Part shown: one piece after another, positions 35,902 through 46,202 of the stretch
How positions within the stretch are numbered: position 1 is the stretch's first letter
Layout of the letters: each line of letters opens with the position of its first letter
NCBI RefSeq assembly: GCF_950100655.1
Contig: NZ_CATNLY010000012.1
Coordinates: 682,001-746,000 of the forward strand
Length of the DNA stretch: 64,000 nucleotides
Source: Pleomorphomonas sp. T1.2MG-36
Lineage (GTDB): Bacteria; Pseudomonadota; Alphaproteobacteria; Rhizobiales; Pleomorphomonadaceae
Direction: 5' to 3'
The notes under the pieces: model-generated
What the model was told of the DNA's origin: nothing
Databases searched by the model: none
Seen by the model: only the letters and a program-made list of their open reading frames with translations
Program-made: the position numbers and the translations under genes

Positions 35902-37119
35902 ATGTCCAAAATCGTTCCATCCGACCCATCCGGTTCTCTTGTCGAGCGACTGGATCTCAGACCTGTCGGGAGCGGACCGCTGGATGGCACGACCTTCACG
36001 GTCAAGGACAACATCGACGTTGCCGGCCACCAGACCTCCTATGGCAGCCCCGCGTGGAGGGACGGCCATGCCGCACCGGTGCACAACGCCGTCTGTGTCG
36101 ACCAGTTGCTCTCCGCCGGAGCGCAGTGCGTTGGCAAGGTCGTCGCCGACGAGTTTACTTACAGCCTCGACGGAGAAAGCCAATTCTTTGGAACGCCGCG
36201 CAACGCCAGGGCGCCGGACCGAGTTCCGGGCGGCTCCTCAAGCGGGTCGGCCGCCTCCGTTGCCAATGGGCTGGCGCAATTCTCGATCGGCACCGATTCC
36301 GGCGGCTCCATCCGCGTTCCGGCAAGCCTGTGCGGGCTCTGGGGAATGCGGCCTTCGCTCCACCGCATCTCGGAAGCCGGCGTTTTGCCGTTCATGCCGA
36401 GCGTCAGTACGGTTGGCGTGTTGGCAGCCCACTTCGAACACCTCGACGCGGCGGCCCGCGTCCTGTTGCGGAGTGGCTCCCGCGCTGTCGCCCCGCTCCG
36501 CCGGCTGCTGCTCCTGGCCGATGCATTCGACATTTGCGACGAAGCCGTACGTGAGCAGGCCAACGCCGCATTGCATAGAGTTTCCGAGCGGACCGGGATT
36601 CCACTGGAGACAGTCCGCTTCTCCGAGATCGCTGGAGAAGGCCTGCCGCTTGGCGATTGCAACGACAAGGCGCTGCGCGACCTGCAGACCGCCGAGTTTC
36701 AAAGCACCATAGGCAACTGGATCGAGACCGCCAAGCCGGAGCTGGGCACCACCTTCACCTTGGCCTATGGCAACGTGCAGCGGTTCGACCGTCTTGCTGC
36801 TCTGGACAGTCTGGTGCGGTGCGAACGTTTCTTTGAGGCGATCAACGCTTTCCTGCCGGCCGGCGTCGTCATCTGCTTTCCGACGACACCTGTCATAGCG
36901 CCCCTGAAAGGGACCCTGACGACCCTCGACAGGGTGCTGGATTTCTACGATCGCACCATGACCATCACGGCATTCGCCGGCGTTGGTCGTCTGCCGGAGA
37001 TCTCCGCCCCGCTGCTGACGGTCAACGACTGCCCGGTCGGACTGTCCTTCGCCGCCGGGCACTATCAGGACGAGTTCCTGCTGGCGTCGGTGCGCCAACT
37101 CCTTGGCGTCGCAGGCTAG
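35902..37119 (+). CDS. Amidase (amidase signature family)
   Basis: 405 residues with the Ser-cisSer-Lys triad: Lys in FTVKDNIDVAG, cis-Ser in PGGSSSGSAASVANG, nucleophile Ser in GTDSGGSIRVPASLCGLWGMRPS. Hydrolyses an amide bond; the family includes Glu-tRNA amidotransferase A, but this protein is shorter and lacks the GatA C-terminus, so it is more likely a stand-alone amidase of unknown substrate. ATG 35902 matches the usual N-terminus; the longer frame upstream overlaps the presumed promoter region. Confidence 0.85.
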   Translation: MSKIVPSDPSGSLVERLDLRPVGSGPLDGTTFTVKDNIDVAGHQTSYGSPAWRDGHAAPVHNAVCVDQLLSAGAQCVGKVVADEFTYSLDGESQFFGTPRNARAPDRVPGGSSSGSAASVANGLAQFSIGTDSGGSIRVPASLCGLWGMRPSLHRISEAGVLPFMPSVSTVGVLAAHFEHLDAAARVLLRSGSRAVAPLRRLLLLADAFDICDEAVREQANAALHRVSERTGIPLETVRFSEIAGEGLPLGDCNDKALRDLQTAEFQSTIGNWIETAKPELGTTFTLAYGNVQRFDRLAALDSLVRCERFFEAINAFLPAGVVICFPTTPVIAPLKGTLTTLDRVLDFYDRTMTITAFAGVGRLPEISAPLLTVNDCPVGLSFAAGHYQDEFLLASVRQLLGVAG

Positions 37120-37205
37120 AAAAGCCGGTCAGGGAAAAGCGCCGGTCACTCCCTCTTTTCCCTGTAGGATGGGGGGAGTTCGACGGCTATCGACAGGATT
37201 TCCGA

Positions 37206-37949
37206 ATGTGCGAGATTGCTCGCCGGCTCGGCTCAGGCAAGGAAGCCGAGGTGTTCGAGTACGGAGACTTCGCGCTCAAGCTCTATCGGAGCGAGTCCCA
37301 GAAAGCCGCCGCATTCCGGGAAGCGTCCAATCTGTCCATCCTCGAACAGCTCGCCCTGCCAACGCCCAGGATCCACGCCGTCGGTGAGTATGGCGGCCGC
37401 TGGGGTCTGGTGATGGACCGTGCGCGTGGACCGAGCTTCGCGGATCGGATGATGTCGGGCGACCGGAGACTCCATATCGAAGAGCTGGCACGGCTGCACC
37501 TTCTCGTGCACCGTCAGCCAGGAAGCGGTTTGCCATCCCTGAAAGCGCGGCTATCGGCCAATATCCAGCGTGCCGAAGAGCTTGATCGTAGCTCGCAGGA
37601 CCGCCTCCTTCGCCAACTCGACGCACTGCCGGATGGCGACTGCCTATGTCATGGCGACTTTCACCCCTGGAACATTCAAGGCTCCGCCGACGACATCATG
37701 GTCCTAGACTGGCTGGATGCGTGCAGCGGCACGCCGGCCGCCGATGTCTGCAGAAGCTATGTTCTGATCCACCATGCCGACCCGATGGCAGCGGCCGAGT
37801 ACGTTGACGCCTATGCCAGACTGGGCGAAACGACGGCCGCCGACATCATGGCCTGGCTGGCGCCGGTTGCCGCCGCTCGTCTGGCGGAGCGGATTCCGGC
37901 CCAAACCGACGATTTGTTGCGGCTCGCTGGCGCACCCCGCAAAGCTTGA
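37206..37949 (+). CDS. APH/choline-kinase-like phosphotransferase
   Basis: 247 residues of the aminoglycoside phosphotransferase / kinase-like fold. An N-lobe (RRLGSGKEAEVFEYGDFALKLYR with the ATP Lys), then the catalytic loop CHGDFHPWNIQ (His, Asp, Asn) and the metal-binding VLDWLDACSG, which replaces the DFG-like D. This fold phosphorylates aminoglycosides, homoserine, choline, thiamine or macrolides. Immediately upstream of a TPP riboswitch and thiM, so a thiamine-related kinase is conceivable, but no specific motif proves it and the riboswitch lies downstream of it. Not evidence of drug resistance by itself. Confidence 0.75.
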   Translation: MCEIARRLGSGKEAEVFEYGDFALKLYRSESQKAAAFREASNLSILEQLALPTPRIHAVGEYGGRWGLVMDRARGPSFADRMMSGDRRLHIEELARLHLLVHRQPGSGLPSLKARLSANIQRAEELDRSSQDRLLRQLDALPDGDCLCHGDFHPWNIQGSADDIMVLDWLDACSGTPAADVCRSYVLIHHADPMAAAEYVDAYARLGETTAADIMAWLAPVAAARLAERIPAQTDDLLRLAGAPRKA

Positions 37950-38041
37950 TGGTGGGCGGGGATGGGGACCCGCCATGATTGGCCGCGCTCCACCTCCGCC
38001 ACTTGCGCCGCTTTCCCGCCCCGCCTATGCTCCCACTGTCT

Positions 38042-38124
38042 CAAGGGGGTGTCCGGCTTGGCCGGACTGAGAGGAGCGATCCAACCCCACGAACCTGATC
38101 CGGATCATGCCGGCGGAGGGATTG
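38042..38124 (+). ncRNA. TPP riboswitch (THI element)
   Basis: The conserved THI-box elements occur in order: an opening CAAGGGGGTG, the CTGAGA core at 38066-38071, a pairing segment ending AACCCC, the characteristic GAACCTGATCCGGATCATGC at 38091-38110, then CCGGCGGAGGGA. This is the thiamine pyrophosphate aptamer. It lies in the leader of thiM, about 75 nt before the ATG. When TPP binds, thiM expression is normally turned off. Confidence 0.95.
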
Positions 38125-38197
38125 AGCGAGCGGCACGGCCTGTCCGGCAGCCACACGTCTTCTTGTCCGCGGGCGATCTTCGCGCAAGGAGCACGCG

Positions 38198-39004
38198 ATG
38201 ACCACCCTGACGCTTGCCGACGTTCACACCCTTCATGAGAAGGTGCGCGCCGAACGGCCGCTCGTGCACAACATCACCAACTTCGTGGCGATGAACATCG
38301 CTGCCAACGTACTGCTTGCCGCCGGCGCTTCGCCGGCCATGGTGCATTCCATGGACGAGGTGGAGGACTTCGGCCGCATCGCTCGCGCGCTGACGCTGAA
38401 CATCGGCACGCTTTCGTCCGACTGGATCGCCGGCATGAAGCTGGCGGCGGCCGTGTACAAGGCCGCCGGCAAACCCGTCGTGTTCGATCCCGTCGCCGTC
38501 GGCGCGACGCGTCTTCGCAACACCGCCGCCGCCGATCTCGTCGCGATGGGGCCGACGGTGATCCGCGGCAATGCCTCGGAGATCATGGCGCTTTCGGGCG
38601 TTGCCGGCCTCGCCTCGAAAGGGGTCGACAGCTCGGCGAGCTCCAATGCCGCTCTCGACAGTGCCGTCGCACTCGCCCGCTCCAGCGGCGCGGTGGTCGC
38701 CGTCACCGGCGAGATCGACTATGTCACCGATGGCGCGCGAACCGTTGCCATCGAGGGCGGCCACGAGCTGATGCCGCTGTCCACCGCCCTCGGCTGCTCG
38801 CTGACCGGTCTCGTCGGAGCCTTCGTCGCCATCGCTCCGGCGTTCGAGGGCACGGTGGCGGCGCTTGCCGTCTACGCGGCGGCTGGCGCCATCGCCGGCA
38901 AGCGCGTCAAGGGACCGGGCTTCCTGCCGCAGGAACTGTGCGACGCGCTCTACGCGCTCGATCTCGCGGGGCTCGAAGTCAACGCGGCGATACGCGTCGC
39001 CTGA
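38198..39004 (+). CDS. thiM: Hydroxyethylthiazole kinase
   Basis: Phosphorylates 5-(2-hydroxyethyl)-4-methylthiazole for thiamine salvage. 268 residues of the ThiK/ribokinase-like fold: PLVHNITNFVAMNIAANVLLAAGASPAMVHS, KPVVFDPVAVGATRLR, VIRGNASEI and the nucleotide loop STALGCSLTGLVGAF. Preceded by the TPP riboswitch and an AAGGAG ribosome site 6 nt from the ATG. No thiE or thiD follows; the next gene is convergent, so thiM stands alone here. Confidence 0.94.
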   Translation: MTTLTLADVHTLHEKVRAERPLVHNITNFVAMNIAANVLLAAGASPAMVHSMDEVEDFGRIARALTLNIGTLSSDWIAGMKLAAAVYKAAGKPVVFDPVAVGATRLRNTAAADLVAMGPTVIRGNASEIMALSGVAGLASKGVDSSASSNAALDSAVALARSSGAVVAVTGEIDYVTDGARTVAIEGGHELMPLSTALGCSLTGLVGAFVAIAPAFEGTVAALAVYAAAGAIAGKRVKGPGFLPQELCDALYALDLAGLEVNAAIRVA

Positions 39005-39006
39005 CG

Positions 39007-40785
39007 TCAGGCCTCGTCTGCCGCCAGTTTCCTGGGCGGCGTCAGAGGTTCGGGAACCGGCCGCGTGGTCAGATTCTCGCGGCCGGCCATGACGCCACCT
39101 TGCACCTGCGCCACCAGACGCTCGGCATCGAGACGGCGGATGGTGGTAAGCGCTTCGGTCGTGCGTTCCTCGCTGCAGCCGAGCGCCTTCAGGCCCTCGG
39201 CCCCCATGTGCAGGGCCGCGTCGAAGGTCTCGCGCACCTCGATGTCTACGCCGGCACGGATGAGCTCGATCGAGTGGACGCGGTCGTAGGAGCGCACGAG
39301 CAGGCGCGCCAAGGGGAAGTGCGCCTTGACGAGCTCGACGATGCGGTTGGCTGCCTTGCGATCGTCGACGCAGACCATGATGACCTCGGCCTCGGCGGCG
39401 CCGGAATGTTGGAGCGTATCCAGCCGGGTACCGTCGCCGTAGAAAATGCGGAAGCCGAACCGTCCCGCCTCGCGAATGCGGTCGGGATCGTTCTCGATCA
39501 TCGAGACGTCGACGCCGCGCGACAGCAGCAACTGTGCGGCGATCTGGCCGAAGCGGCCGAAGCCGATCAGGAGAACGCGGCCGCGCAGGTCGCGCGCCTC
39601 CTCGACACCATCGAGCGACTTTTCCTCCTCCCGACGGAAGTGGCCAGCGACGACGAGCACCAACGGCGTCAAGGCCATGGAGAGGATGATCACCGTCGAG
39701 AACAGCGCCGCGTCGCCGGTGGGAATGACGCCACCGCCCGCCGCCGCCGTGTACAGGACGAAGGCGAACTCGCCGCCTTGGGCAAACATCAAGGCGCGCC
39801 CGAAGGCCGGCCGATGGCCGGAGCCGAAGAGACGCGCCACGGCATAGATGCCGACCGCCTTCACCAGCGCGAAGGCGAAGAGCAGGCCGATCAGCAGCGG
39901 CCAGCGTTCGACCACGACCCGGATATCGAGCGACATGCCGACGGCCAGAAAGAACAGCCCCATCAGGAGGCCTTTGAACGGCTCCACGTCGGCTTCCACC
40001 TGATGCCTATAGCTCGACCCCGACAGCATGACGCCGGCGAGAAATGTGCCCATCGCCATCGAGAGCCCCACCGCCTCCATCAGCAGCGCCGCGCCGAGGA
40101 CGACCAGCAGTGCGCCGGCCGTCAGCACCTCGCGAGCGCGGGCGCGGGCAAGCAGGCCGAAGAAGGGATCGATCAGGAACCGGCCGGCGAGCAGCAGCGC
40201 CGCCACGCCCGCCGCGCCGAGCCCGACACCGAGCCAGCCGGTTCCGCCATGCTCGTTGGGCGCCAGCCAGGCCACCAGCGCGAGAAGCGGCACGATCGAC
40301 AGGTCCTCGAACAACAGGATCGACACGGCCTTCTGTCCGTCGGGACCGGCCAGTTCGCCACGCTCTTGCAGCATGGACATGATGACGGCCGTCGACGACA
40401 GCACGAAACCGGCGCCGGCGATGAAGGCCGCAATGGGCGAAAGGCCGAACACCGCGACGCCGCAGGCGGTCAGCAAGCCGGTGCAGGCCACCACCTGCGC
40501 AAGGCCGAGGCCGAAGATCTGGCCGCGCATCGCCCACAGTTTCTGTGGCCGCAGCTCCAGACCGATCAGGAAGAGGAACATGACCACGCCGAGTTCCGAC
40601 ACATGGAGCATGGCGGAGGGGTCGGAGAACAGGCCGAACGCCGAGGGGCCGACCAGGGCGCCGGCGGCAAAATAACCCAGCACCGAGCCGAGGCCGAGAC
40701 GGCGGAACAGCGGCACCGCCAGGACGCCGGCTGAAAGAAGGACCACTACAGGGCCGATCGTCGACCCCAGACCCGCCGCCGCCAT
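39007..40785 (-). CDS. Kef-type K+/H+ antiporter with C-terminal RCK domain
   Basis: 592 residues. About 12 TM segments (residues ~5-380) of the monovalent cation:proton antiporter-2 family, including GLELRPQKLWAMRG, SSTAVIMSMLQERGE and SILLFEDLSIVPLLALVAW. The C-terminal TrkA-N/RCK domain has the Rossmann motif RVLLIGFGRFGQIAAQLLL and the following ENDPDRI. KefB/KefC proteins export K+ in exchange for protons during electrophile stress; the KefF/G activator is not encoded nearby. ATG 40785 after GAGG. Convergent with thiM, with 2 bp between the stops. Confidence 0.9.
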   Translation of the reverse strand: MAAAGLGSTIGPVVVLLSAGVLAVPLFRRLGLGSVLGYFAAGALVGPSAFGLFSDPSAMLHVSELGVVMFLFLIGLELRPQKLWAMRGQIFGLGLAQVVACTGLLTACGVAVFGLSPIAAFIAGAGFVLSSTAVIMSMLQERGELAGPDGQKAVSILLFEDLSIVPLLALVAWLAPNEHGGTGWLGVGLGAAGVAALLLAGRFLIDPFFGLLARARAREVLTAGALLVVLGAALLMEAVGLSMAMGTFLAGVMLSGSSYRHQVEADVEPFKGLLMGLFFLAVGMSLDIRVVVERWPLLIGLLFAFALVKAVGIYAVARLFGSGHRPAFGRALMFAQGGEFAFVLYTAAAGGGVIPTGDAALFSTVIILSMALTPLVLVVAGHFRREEEKSLDGVEEARDLRGRVLLIGFGRFGQIAAQLLLSRGVDVSMIENDPDRIREAGRFGFRIFYGDGTRLDTLQHSGAAEAEVIMVCVDDRKAANRIVELVKAHFPLARLLVRSYDRVHSIELIRAGVDIEVRETFDAALHMGAEGLKALGCSEERTTEALTTIRRLDAERLVAQVQGGVMAGRENLTTRPVPEPLTPPRKLAADEA

Positions 40786-40848
40786 ACTGCACCTCGTCTC
40801 AGTGTTTTCCCGAGTGTGGTCAGAAACCGTTGCGGTGCGCAAGTCGCG

Positions 40849-41967
40849 TCAGGCTGATGGCTTTTTCTTCCACCGCTCCGCTGCGACGGCGAGCATCGAG
40901 TAGGCGAGGCAAAGGGCGAGCTGGACGAAAATCGTCGTCTCGACCGACCGCAGGTCGGCGCCCATCTGATTGACGCGCACCAATGCCGGCACCGCCGTCG
41001 TCGAGGGAATGGCGAAAGCCACGGTACGGAGGAACTGCGGCATGGCCTCGGCCGGCCAGGAGACGCCGGACAGGAAAAACAGCGGCATGCCGAGCACGAC
41101 CAGGAAGAAGATGACGCCTTCCTTGCTGGGAATCAGCCGGGCGACGGCGAAGCCCATCGCCGTGACGGCGGCCAGGAAGGGCACGGCGACCGCATACATG
41201 ACGGCGACATCGCCGATGCGGGGCAACCGATAGACCCAGGGCAGCAGGACCAGGACCACGCCGGCCCAAAGACTGTAGAGGGCGACGTAGACGATCGCGT
41301 CGGCAAAGGTCGACAGTCCGCCCGCCGAACGGCGCCCCGCCTTGAGATTGCCGATCCCCATCAGAAGGGTCTGTTGCAGGATCAGCACGAAGACGGCCGG
41401 CAGCACGAAGCTGGCATAGCCGCCGGTCGGGTTGAACAGCGGCACCGTCGTGACGCGCAGCGGTTCGACGATGGCCATGGCCTGGGCCATGTCGACGCCT
41501 GAGGCGGTGAGCCGCCCGACCTGGACCTCGGCACCCAGGCTGCGGGCCGCGTTGGACAGCGCCGAGGACATGACCGAGTTGAGCAGGAAATAGCCGCCGT
41601 CGGAAAAGGCGGCGATCGGCGCTGCACGGCCGGCGAGAAGATCTCGTTCGAACTGCGGAGGAACGACGATGATGCCGTAAATCTGGCGCGTGAGGAAAAG
41701 CTTGCGGGCCGAGGGCATGTCGGCCGCATAACGGGTAACGGCGACAGCGTCGGCAGCGTCGATCCGGCGGATCAGTTCGCGACTCAGCGTCGAACCATCC
41801 TGATCGATGACCGCCACCGGCATATCGCGCACCACTTCGGACAGATAGGGCTGCGGGAAGAAGACCGAGAAGAACAGCGTCGCGCCCAACATGGTCGAGC
41901 GGGCGCCCTTGTCGTTCCAGATGGCTTGGATCGCCACGGCGATCTCGCGCAAGAAGGCGGCGATCAT
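40849..41967 (-). CDS. ABC-2 type membrane permease (second of pair)
   Basis: 372 residues: one N-terminal TM, a periplasmic domain (~35-190) with AVIDQDGSTLSRELIRRIDAADAV, then five TM segments in the C-terminal half. Same fold as the previous gene (ABC2_membrane, YhhJ-like). It overlaps that gene by 4 bp and completes an operon with the HlyD-type protein. No ATPase gene lies in the operon. It probably exports a lipophilic compound or assembles with the MFP as a tripartite pump. Confidence 0.85.
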   Translation of the reverse strand: MIAAFLREIAVAIQAIWNDKGARSTMLGATLFFSVFFPQPYLSEVVRDMPVAVIDQDGSTLSRELIRRIDAADAVAVTRYAADMPSARKLFLTRQIYGIIVVPPQFERDLLAGRAAPIAAFSDGGYFLLNSVMSSALSNAARSLGAEVQVGRLTASGVDMAQAMAIVEPLRVTTVPLFNPTGGYASFVLPAVFVLILQQTLLMGIGNLKAGRRSAGGLSTFADAIVYVALYSLWAGVVLVLLPWVYRLPRIGDVAVMYAVAVPFLAAVTAMGFAVARLIPSKEGVIFFLVVLGMPLFFLSGVSWPAEAMPQFLRTVAFAIPSTTAVPALVRVNQMGADLRSVETTIFVQLALCLAYSMLAVAAERWKKKPSA

Positions 41968-43163
41968 CGGGCCACCGCCTTGGCGACGGACGACCGGGGA
42001 CGGCCGTGGAGCCACAGGAGAAGCAGCGTCACTCCGCCATAGGCGAGCGCCAGCGATAGCAGCCAGCCGAAGGCCGGCATCGAAATGTCGAGCGGCGCTC
42101 CCCTCAGGATGTTGTCGGTCCGCAGTTCGAGATAGTGCGTCACCGGCAGCAGGTCGGCCCATATGTCGGAAAAGCCGTTCATGGACAGACGGGGAAAGGT
42201 GATGCCCGTGAAACCGAACGCCGGCCCCGTGATGACGCCGACGGCCGCCAGCGCCGAGACCGTGTCGCGGGCAATGAGCGCCGCCGCCGCGCCGAGCATC
42301 TGCGAGGCGAGCACGAAGGCGACGCCATAGGCGACGTGAAAGGCCAAACTGCCACCGAAGCGCGCGCCCATCGGGCCGAACAGCAAGGCGTCGGCGCCCC
42401 AGAGCACGAGGAGATAGGCGAGCGTATAGGGCGCCATCTTGCCCGCCGTCGTTTTCAAGAGGGTACCACCGAGCCGGAGCGACTTGCCGAGGCCGGCGAC
42501 GCCCTGACGATCTCGGGAAAAGGACAGCGCGGCGCTGGCCCCAATGAAGATCTGCAACACCGTCGGCATCACCGCCGCCAGCAGGAACTGGACGTATTCG
42601 AGGCTCGGATTGAACAGCGCGCTCTGTCGCACCGGCACCGGCGTCACCGACTGCGTGGCGCTCTCCACGTCGGCGCCACGGGCGACGCGCGCCTCGATCG
42701 AAATGCCGGCCGCCACCGTGCCGAGAGCGCCGCCGACCCCGCGCGCGACGAGGCTGCCCGGTGTCATGTACTGGTTGTTGTAGAACAGCACCACCTCGGG
42801 CCGGCGGCCAGCCAGCACGTCGCGCTCGGTGCGGGGCGGTATCAGCACCACGGCATAGGCCTCACCCGAGAGAAGCCGTTGCCGCCCCTCGCTGAGCGTG
42901 CCCTCCTCGCGCGTGACCGCCACCTCCGGCGTCGCATCGACGATGCGGACCATCTGTCGCGACAGCGTCGAGCGATCCTGATCGACGACGGTGATGGGCA
43001 GCTCGCGCGGCAGGCCGAGCTGAAACACCGCCGCCAGCAGCACGAACAGCAGCAGGGGGAACGGCGCCAGCATGAACATCAGGCCCGGCCGCGCACCGAT
43101 CTGCCGCAGTTCGGCAAGAAGAACCCGTCGGAAGCCGGCCGCGAGGTGGGCCCTTCGCGCCAT
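41964..43163 (-). CDS. ABC-2 type membrane permease (first of pair)
   Basis: 399 residues of the same fold: TM1 (~26-48), a periplasmic domain starting ELPITVVDQDRSTLSRQMVRIVDATPEV, and five C-terminal TMs (FVLASQMLGAAAALIARDTVSALAAVGVITGPAFGFTGITFP). The xxVVDxDxSxLSR pattern is shared with the partner gene. Homologues sit with an HlyD protein and usually with an RbbA/YbhF-type ATPase; that ATPase is not encoded here. Confidence 0.85.
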   Translation of the reverse strand: MARRAHLAAGFRRVLLAELRQIGARPGLMFMLAPFPLLLFVLLAAVFQLGLPRELPITVVDQDRSTLSRQMVRIVDATPEVAVTREEGTLSEGRQRLLSGEAYAVVLIPPRTERDVLAGRRPEVVLFYNNQYMTPGSLVARGVGGALGTVAAGISIEARVARGADVESATQSVTPVPVRQSALFNPSLEYVQFLLAAVMPTVLQIFIGASAALSFSRDRQGVAGLGKSLRLGGTLLKTTAGKMAPYTLAYLLVLWGADALLFGPMGARFGGSLAFHVAYGVAFVLASQMLGAAAALIARDTVSALAAVGVITGPAFGFTGITFPRLSMNGFSDIWADLLPVTHYLELRTDNILRGAPLDISMPAFGWLLSLALAYGGVTLLLLWLHGRPRSSVAKAVAR

Positions 43164-43166
43164 GAT

Positions 43167-44168
43167 TCAGCGATCCATGAGCCGGGGACCGGACCAGTCG
43201 ATCAGTCCGCTCATGCCGGGGCGCAGGCCCTCGATCGCCTCTTCGGGCCGAGCCCGCACTTCGAAGGTGCGCAGATCGAAATCGCCGGTCGCCTTGGTGG
43301 CGCGCCAATTGGCATAGGACCCCTGAGCGTTAATGACCGTCACGCGAGTTTCGATTTCGCGTCCGCCCAACGCGGGCACCCGCACCTTCAGGATGTCGCC
43401 GACGGCAAGGCCATTCAGCAGATCTTCCCGGACGTTGAAGGTGAACCAGGCGTTGTCGATGTCGACGATCGAAAGAAGCGGCGTGCCGGCGCCGAACAGT
43501 TCGCCGATTTCGGCGGTCCGCGCCGTCACCTCGCCGGCCATCGGCGCCTTCACCGTGAGTTCGGCAAGGTCCGTCTCGATCTGGGCGACGGCAGCCGCGG
43601 CCTGTTCGACCTGCGCCACGGCGACCGCCTTCTGCTCGGGGCTGTTGCCCTTGATCGCGAGCTGAAGATTGGCCTCGGCGGCGGCACGCGCCTTGAACGC
43701 GGCATTGAGCTTGTTGGAGACTTCGTCGAGCACCTGCTCGGAGGCGAAAGACCGCTCCTGCAACTGGCTGACGCGGTCGTAAGTCTTCTGCGCCAGCAGC
43801 ACGTCGGCCTCTGCCTTTTCCCGTTCGGCCCGGCGGGCGTCGATCATTTCCTGCCGCGTCGAAAAAGCGAGGTCGCGGTTGGAGTTGGCCACCGCGAGCG
43901 CAGCCTTCGACGTGTCGAGCCCGGCCCTGAGCGCCGGACTGTCGAGCTCGATCACCAGATCGCCGGCGGCGACCCGATCGCCGATATCGACCGGCGTCCT
44001 GACGACGCGGCCGGCAACACGCGCGGCGAGGTCGACGCGGGTCGCCTCCACCTCGCCTTGCAGCATCAGCGGCTCAGGATGATCGACCGCCCAGATGACG
44101 GAAAGACCGAGGCCGGCCGCAGCCAGGCCGGCGATAACGAGGGGGCGCCAAGCGGACAACGATCTCAT
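43167..44168 (-). CDS. HlyD-family membrane fusion protein
   Basis: 333 residues. N-terminal TM anchor (PLVIAGLAAAGLGLSVIWAV), biotinyl-lipoyl-like strands (VDLAARVAGRVVRTPVDIGDRVAAGDLVIELD), a long helical hairpin (~75-180, rich in Ala/Glu/Gln), a second lipoyl half (APMAGEVTARTAEIGELFGAGTPLLSIVD) and a beta-barrel domain. First gene of the three-gene operon, 3 bp before the first permease. Bridges the inner-membrane permease pair to the outer membrane. Divergent from a TetR gene that probably controls it. Confidence 0.88.
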   Translation of the reverse strand: MRSLSAWRPLVIAGLAAAGLGLSVIWAVDHPEPLMLQGEVEATRVDLAARVAGRVVRTPVDIGDRVAAGDLVIELDSPALRAGLDTSKAALAVANSNRDLAFSTRQEMIDARRAEREKAEADVLLAQKTYDRVSQLQERSFASEQVLDEVSNKLNAAFKARAAAEANLQLAIKGNSPEQKAVAVAQVEQAAAAVAQIETDLAELTVKAPMAGEVTARTAEIGELFGAGTPLLSIVDIDNAWFTFNVREDLLNGLAVGDILKVRVPALGGREIETRVTVINAQGSYANWRATKATGDFDLRTFEVRARPEEAIEGLRPGMSGLIDWSGPRLMDR

Positions 44169-44218
44169 CCTTGCCTTCCGCAACTGCAACCAGAACGGAT
44201 TCGGCTTGCGAAAATATG

Positions 44219-44234
44219 GAAAATCATTGTTTTC
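44219..44234. promoter_or_regulatory. Inverted repeat in the hlyD/tetR divergent promoter
   Basis: GAAAA (44219-44223), spacer TCATTG, TTTTC (44230-44234), between the hlyD-like operon and its TetR gene. A plausible TetR operator, but short and A/T rich. The core GAAAATCATTGT is repeated at 53551 in the rhaM/rhaA promoter region. Confidence 0.3.
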
Positions 44235-44278
44235 TTTATTTCCGGACGCCACCCTGTGTCAAGCAAGAGGGAACCATC

Positions 44279-44920
44279 ATGGTCGACAGTACTCAGCCCC
44301 AAACGCGCGGCCCCGGCCGACCGCCGGTCAGAAGCGAGGACGAGACGCGCGCCCTGATCATCGCGGCGGCGGCGAAGGCCTTTCTGGAAACGGGCTACGT
44401 TCGCACGGGCATAGACACCATCGCCCGCGATGCCGGCGTGTCGACGCGAACGCTCTACCGCCTGTTCAACGCCAAGGAAGATCTCCTGAAGGAGGCGATG
44501 GAGGCGCGAATCGACGCCGCCATCGGGGGGCTCGACGCGGCGCGCCTGGCAAGGGTCGACCCTCGTTCCAGCCTCGAAGCCCTGCTGACCAACTACGCCG
44601 ATCTCGCATTGTCGGACGAGGCGGTACGGCTTACCCGTCTCATCGCCGGCGAGCGCCAGGAGGTGCCTGCGCTTGCCGACAGCTACCGGCAAGCCACGGC
44701 CCGCATCACCAAGGCATTCGAGACCTGGGTTCGCGACCACCAGACCAGCGGCTTTCTGCGAGACGGCGACGTCGAGACGGTGGCGCACCTCCTGCGCGGC
44801 ACGATCAACGAGGCGCAACGACAGATCCTGCTGGGCCTCAGAGACCCATTCACCCCGGCCGAGCGGCAAAGCTGGGTGAAGGCGTCGATCGCGCTGTTCC
44901 TGGATGGGTTTGCGGCTTAG
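44279..44920 (+). CDS. TetR/AcrR family transcriptional regulator
   Basis: 213 residues with the TetR HTH ALIIAAAAKAFLETGYVRTGIDTIARDAGVSTRTLYRLFNAKEDLLKEAMEARI, and a C-terminal AefR/TetR_C-like domain (VRLTRLIAGERQEVPALADSY). ATG 44279 with AGAGGGAACC upstream is the better start; the longer frame begins inside the divergent promoter. Likely repressor of the HlyD/ABC-2 operon on the other strand. Confidence 0.87.
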   Translation: MVDSTQPQTRGPGRPPVRSEDETRALIIAAAAKAFLETGYVRTGIDTIARDAGVSTRTLYRLFNAKEDLLKEAMEARIDAAIGGLDAARLARVDPRSSLEALLTNYADLALSDEAVRLTRLIAGERQEVPALADSYRQATARITKAFETWVRDHQTSGFLRDGDVETVAHLLRGTINEAQRQILLGLRDPFTPAERQSWVKASIALFLDGFAA

Positions 44921-44924
44921 CCGT

Positions 44925-46004
<1,080 letters not shown>

Positions 46005-46137
46005 GCCGCCCTCCCCTTGCCCACCACGCCGCTCTGCGACCGATGTTGTTTCGCATTGAATTCACTTGGAATTTCGCGACCCAACGCCTCCAACGCCGGA
46101 CGCAGAGCTTTTCCTCGAGGCTCCCTCTTTACAATTT

Positions 46138-46153
46138 TGTAAACTGGTCTACA
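46138..46153. promoter_or_regulatory. LacI-type palindromic operator 1
   Basis: TGTAAACTGGTCTACA at 46138-46153. The two halves mirror as TGTARAC..: LacI-type, centred on a GG/CG-like dyad, as in R-R-A-C-C-G-G-T-Y-Y. It overlaps a possible promoter of the divergent ATPase gene (minus-strand TTGCAA, 17 bp, TACAAA). A second overlapping palindrome TTTACAA-TT-TTGTAAA occurs at 46128-46143. Confidence 0.6.
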
Positions 46154-46202
46154 CTTTTTTGCAAGCAAGGTTGGAACGGGACGGATGCTAGTTCATCCTC
46201 AA

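Noticed and set aside
37206..37949. Aminoglycoside resistance gene
   Set aside because: The APH fold is shared with many metabolic kinases; no motif specific for drug phosphorylation was found.
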